DNA of 64,000 nucleotides from JBFIHF01 sp964411125. GTDB lineage: Bacteria > Myxococcota_A > Bradymonadia > Bradymonadales > Bradymonadaceae. The notes beneath the pieces were generated by a model, which saw nothing but the letters and a program-made list of their open reading frames with translations, was not told where the DNA came from and searched no databases. The stretch spans positions 1-64,000 of the forward strand of contig CAYPJU010000018.1 in assembly GCA_964411125.1 (NCBI GenBank), in the 5' to 3' direction. Each line of letters starts with the position of its first letter. Position 1 is the first letter of the stretch. A program made the position numbers and the translations under genes. Below, in pieces: positions 62,307 to 64,000 of this stretch.

Positions 62307-64000
62307 ATGGCGACCGTCGGTCCATACGAACTCGTCGAAATCGCCGGCCGCGGGGGCATGTGCGACGTCTGGCGTGCGCAGAGCGCCGCGGGGACGAACG
62401 TCGCCGTCAAGCTGTTGCGCCCCGAGTTTCCGGCTGAGCTGCTTCGACGCGAGGTCGAGCACACTGCCCGCATGAATCACCGCGGCATCGTCGGGATTCA
62501 TGGATGGGGCGAGGTGACGAGGGTGGAGGCGACCGACTCTCCCGAGCTGCTGGCGCAGGGCTCTCCGTGGGTCGCGATGGAGTACGTCGCGGGGGGGAGC
62601 CTGACGTCCGAGGACGCGATGGGGTGGGACGACTTTCGGAGCTTCGCGGTTCAGATCCTCGACGCGCTGATGCACGCGCATGCTCGCGGCCTGGTTCATC
62701 GCGACATCAAGCCGGGAAACGTTCTGGTGGCTCGACGGCCCGACGGCCCGCGCTACGTCCTGACGGACTTCGGGATCGCGTTTGCCAGCCGGACGCAGCG
62801 TCGCAGCGCGCTCGAGCTGAGCATGGCCGGTGCGGGGACGCCCGTGTACATGTCACCCGAGCAGATCGCCGGGAAGTGGCGCGAGTTCGGTCGGCACACC
62901 GACCTCTTCTGCCTGGGGGTGATGCTCTACGAGCGGATCTTCGGGCGGCTCCCCTTCGAAGCCAATTCGGGCGCCGCGATGATGATGGCGCAATCGCGCG
63001 GTCCCATGCTCGAGGGACCGACGATGTTCCCGATCCCGGAGGGGCTCAAGGGCTGGCTGGCGCGTATGCTCCGCTACCAGCCATCTTCACGCTTCTCGTT
63101 CGCGGCCCACGCCGCCCACGAGTTTCTGCGCCTCGAGCGAGTGAGCGGGGCCGGGCGGCGGGCGCTCAGCCGGCCCCACGTCGACGTGCCGACGCTGGCG
63201 ATTCCGGAGGATTGGAAGCAGGAGGCGATCGCGGCCGACGCCGAGCCGGTGCAGGTCGTCCGGCCGACGCTCAAACCCGGCGAGACCGCACCACTCGCTG
63301 AGGACTGGCGCACGGGGGAGGACGACGGCATGGTCCCCATCGAAGCGATCGGGCTGCAGTGGTTCGGTCTTCGGACGGTCGGGATGATCGGACGGGAGGA
63401 GCTTCGCGATGCGCTCTGGGGGGAGCTTCGGGCGGCGATCGAGAGCCGCGCGGCCCGGATCGCCGTGGTCCGGGGCCCCTACGGAATGGGTGCCAGTCGG
63501 GTGGCGCGGTGGCTCTGCGAGCGCGCCAGCGAGCTCGGCGTGGCGGACCAGGCCCGGGTGCGACCGGTAGAAGGCGGTCTGTCGATCCCCGGGATCGTGG
63601 AGCACGAGCTCGGGCTGCAGGGGCTCGAGCGCGCCCGGCGGATGGAGCGGGTCACCGAGCTGCTGGGCGATGCAAACATCGATCTCGAGCGCCTGGTGGA
63701 TCTCACCCTCGCACGCCCCATGTCGTTCGCGAGTCAGCGAGGACTCGTCACCGCCATGGTCGGCGCGATCGCCAGCCGGACGCCGCTCGTCATCTGGCTC
63801 GATGATGCGCATCGGGACACGACGGCGCTCGACATCGCGCTCGCGCTGCGCGATGTGGCGATCCCCCTGCTGGTGGTGCTGACGGTCGACTCGGACTCGG
63901 TCGCCAACTCTCCGTACGAAGCGGAGCGCCTCGCAGAGCTGCCCTCGTTCGAAGTCTCTCCGCTCGAGGCGACCGAAATGCAGCGGTTCGTCGACCACGT
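62307..64000 (+). CDS. Ser/Thr kinase fused to AAA-type ATPase domain (partial, runs off the right edge)
   Basis: 564 residues visible. Kinase ~6-270: AGRGGMCDVWRA, VAVKLLRPE, HRDIKPGNVLV, TDFGIAFAS, GTPVYMSPEQ. After a linker, a P-loop-like ATPase starts near residue 355: VVRGPYGMGASRVARWL, with Ala-Ser in place of the Walker Lys-Ser/Thr, then LVIWLDDAHRDT as Walker B. Kinase plus NACHT/AAA-type module occurs in large signalling kinases of myxobacteria. The C-terminus is missing, so further TPR repeats may follow. No signal; cytoplasmic. Confidence 0.88.
   Translation, partial: MATVGPYELVEIAGRGGMCDVWRAQSAAGTNVAVKLLRPEFPAELLRREVEHTARMNHRGIVGIHGWGEVTRVEATDSPELLAQGSPWVAMEYVAGGSLTSEDAMGWDDFRSFAVQILDALMHAHARGLVHRDIKPGNVLVARRPDGPRYVLTDFGIAFASRTQRRSALELSMAGAGTPVYMSPEQIAGKWREFGRHTDLFCLGVMLYERIFGRLPFEANSGAAMMMAQSRGPMLEGPTMFPIPEGLKGWLARMLRYQPSSRFSFAAHAAHEFLRLERVSGAGRRALSRPHVDVPTLAIPEDWKQEAIAADAEPVQVVRPTLKPGETAPLAEDWRTGEDDGMVPIEAIGLQWFGLRTVGMIGREELRDALWGELRAAIESRAARIAVVRGPYGMGASRVARWLCERASELGVADQARVRPVEGGLSIPGIVEHELGLQGLERARRMERVTELLGDANIDLERLVDLTLARPMSFASQRGLVTAMVGAIASRTPLVIWLDDAHRDTTALDIALALRDVAIPLLVVLTVDSDSVANSPYEAERLAELPSFEVSPLEATEMQRFVDH

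Noticed and set aside
1..64000. tRNA, rRNA, riboswitch and insertion-sequence signals
   Set aside because: Intergenic regions are short and none shows a cloverleaf, a known riboswitch core, or transposase-like frames with terminal repeats; a covariance-model search could still find small RNAs.

Overview
The window is high-GC, gene-dense bacterial DNA. It looks like the chromosome of a member of the Myxococcota (deltaproteobacterial lineage). The evidence is indirect: five Ser/Thr protein kinase genes plus one kinase-like gene, many lipoproteins with Asp/Gly/Asn-rich linkers (for example repeated NNG and DAG motifs), OmpA/TSP3 and LysM/FecR envelope proteins, AgmX/PglI-type and TPR proteins, and extensive stop/start overlap between genes. 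No rRNA, tRNA, CRISPR array, insertion sequence or phage gene was seen. A run of 100 N at 31192-31291 shows that this is a draft scaffold.

Layout. 1-8.8 kb: a heme plus PHM-like copper monooxygenase lipoprotein, a REC-Fis response regulator, and a minus-strand run of an SseB-like protein, HAE3/MMPL-type RND exporter, tandem UspA, lipoprotein and amidase. 9-14 kb: a kinase coupled to a TPR protein, an S9 peptidase, and a CXXC lipoprotein-like protein. 14-19.4 kb (minus): MOSC protein, ABC1/UbiB-family kinase, and two unknown proteins. 19.7-26.2 kb: a three-gene operon of large lipoproteins, two with CXXCH heme motifs, closed by a terminator. 26.3-31 kb: an Arr-type ADP-ribosyltransferase with a degenerate extra N-terminal copy, an aldehyde dehydrogenase gene fragment, two lipoproteins, and an hglS-ALDH7 pair for lysine/2-aminoadipate breakdown.

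31-39 kb: the scaffold gap with a 14-bp tandem repeat, isoaspartyl peptidase, cupin lipoprotein, sirtuin, a chain of small overlapping genes ending in a cereblon-type CULT domain protein, and a kinase with an AgmX-like lipoprotein. 39-45 kb: a short gene with its own clear promoter and terminator, G1P dehydrogenase with a DMT transporter, a fused tandem alkaline phosphatase, and DedA. 45-55.7 kb: a pseudokinase; a translationally coupled operon of class III cyclase, Ser/Thr kinase, OmpA/TSP3 protein and LysM/FecR protein; and a divergent two-component pair. 55.7-64 kb: a hydrolase, several Cys-rich or beta-propeller lipoproteins, a lipase-like protein lacking its serine, and a kinase-ATPase fusion running off the right edge.

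Together the window is dominated by envelope and signalling functions. The most distinctive items are the CULT protein, the coupled cyclase/kinase/OmpA/LysM operon, the heme-lipoprotein operon, the Arr tandem and the fused alkaline phosphatase. Functions are read from motifs only; no database search was possible.
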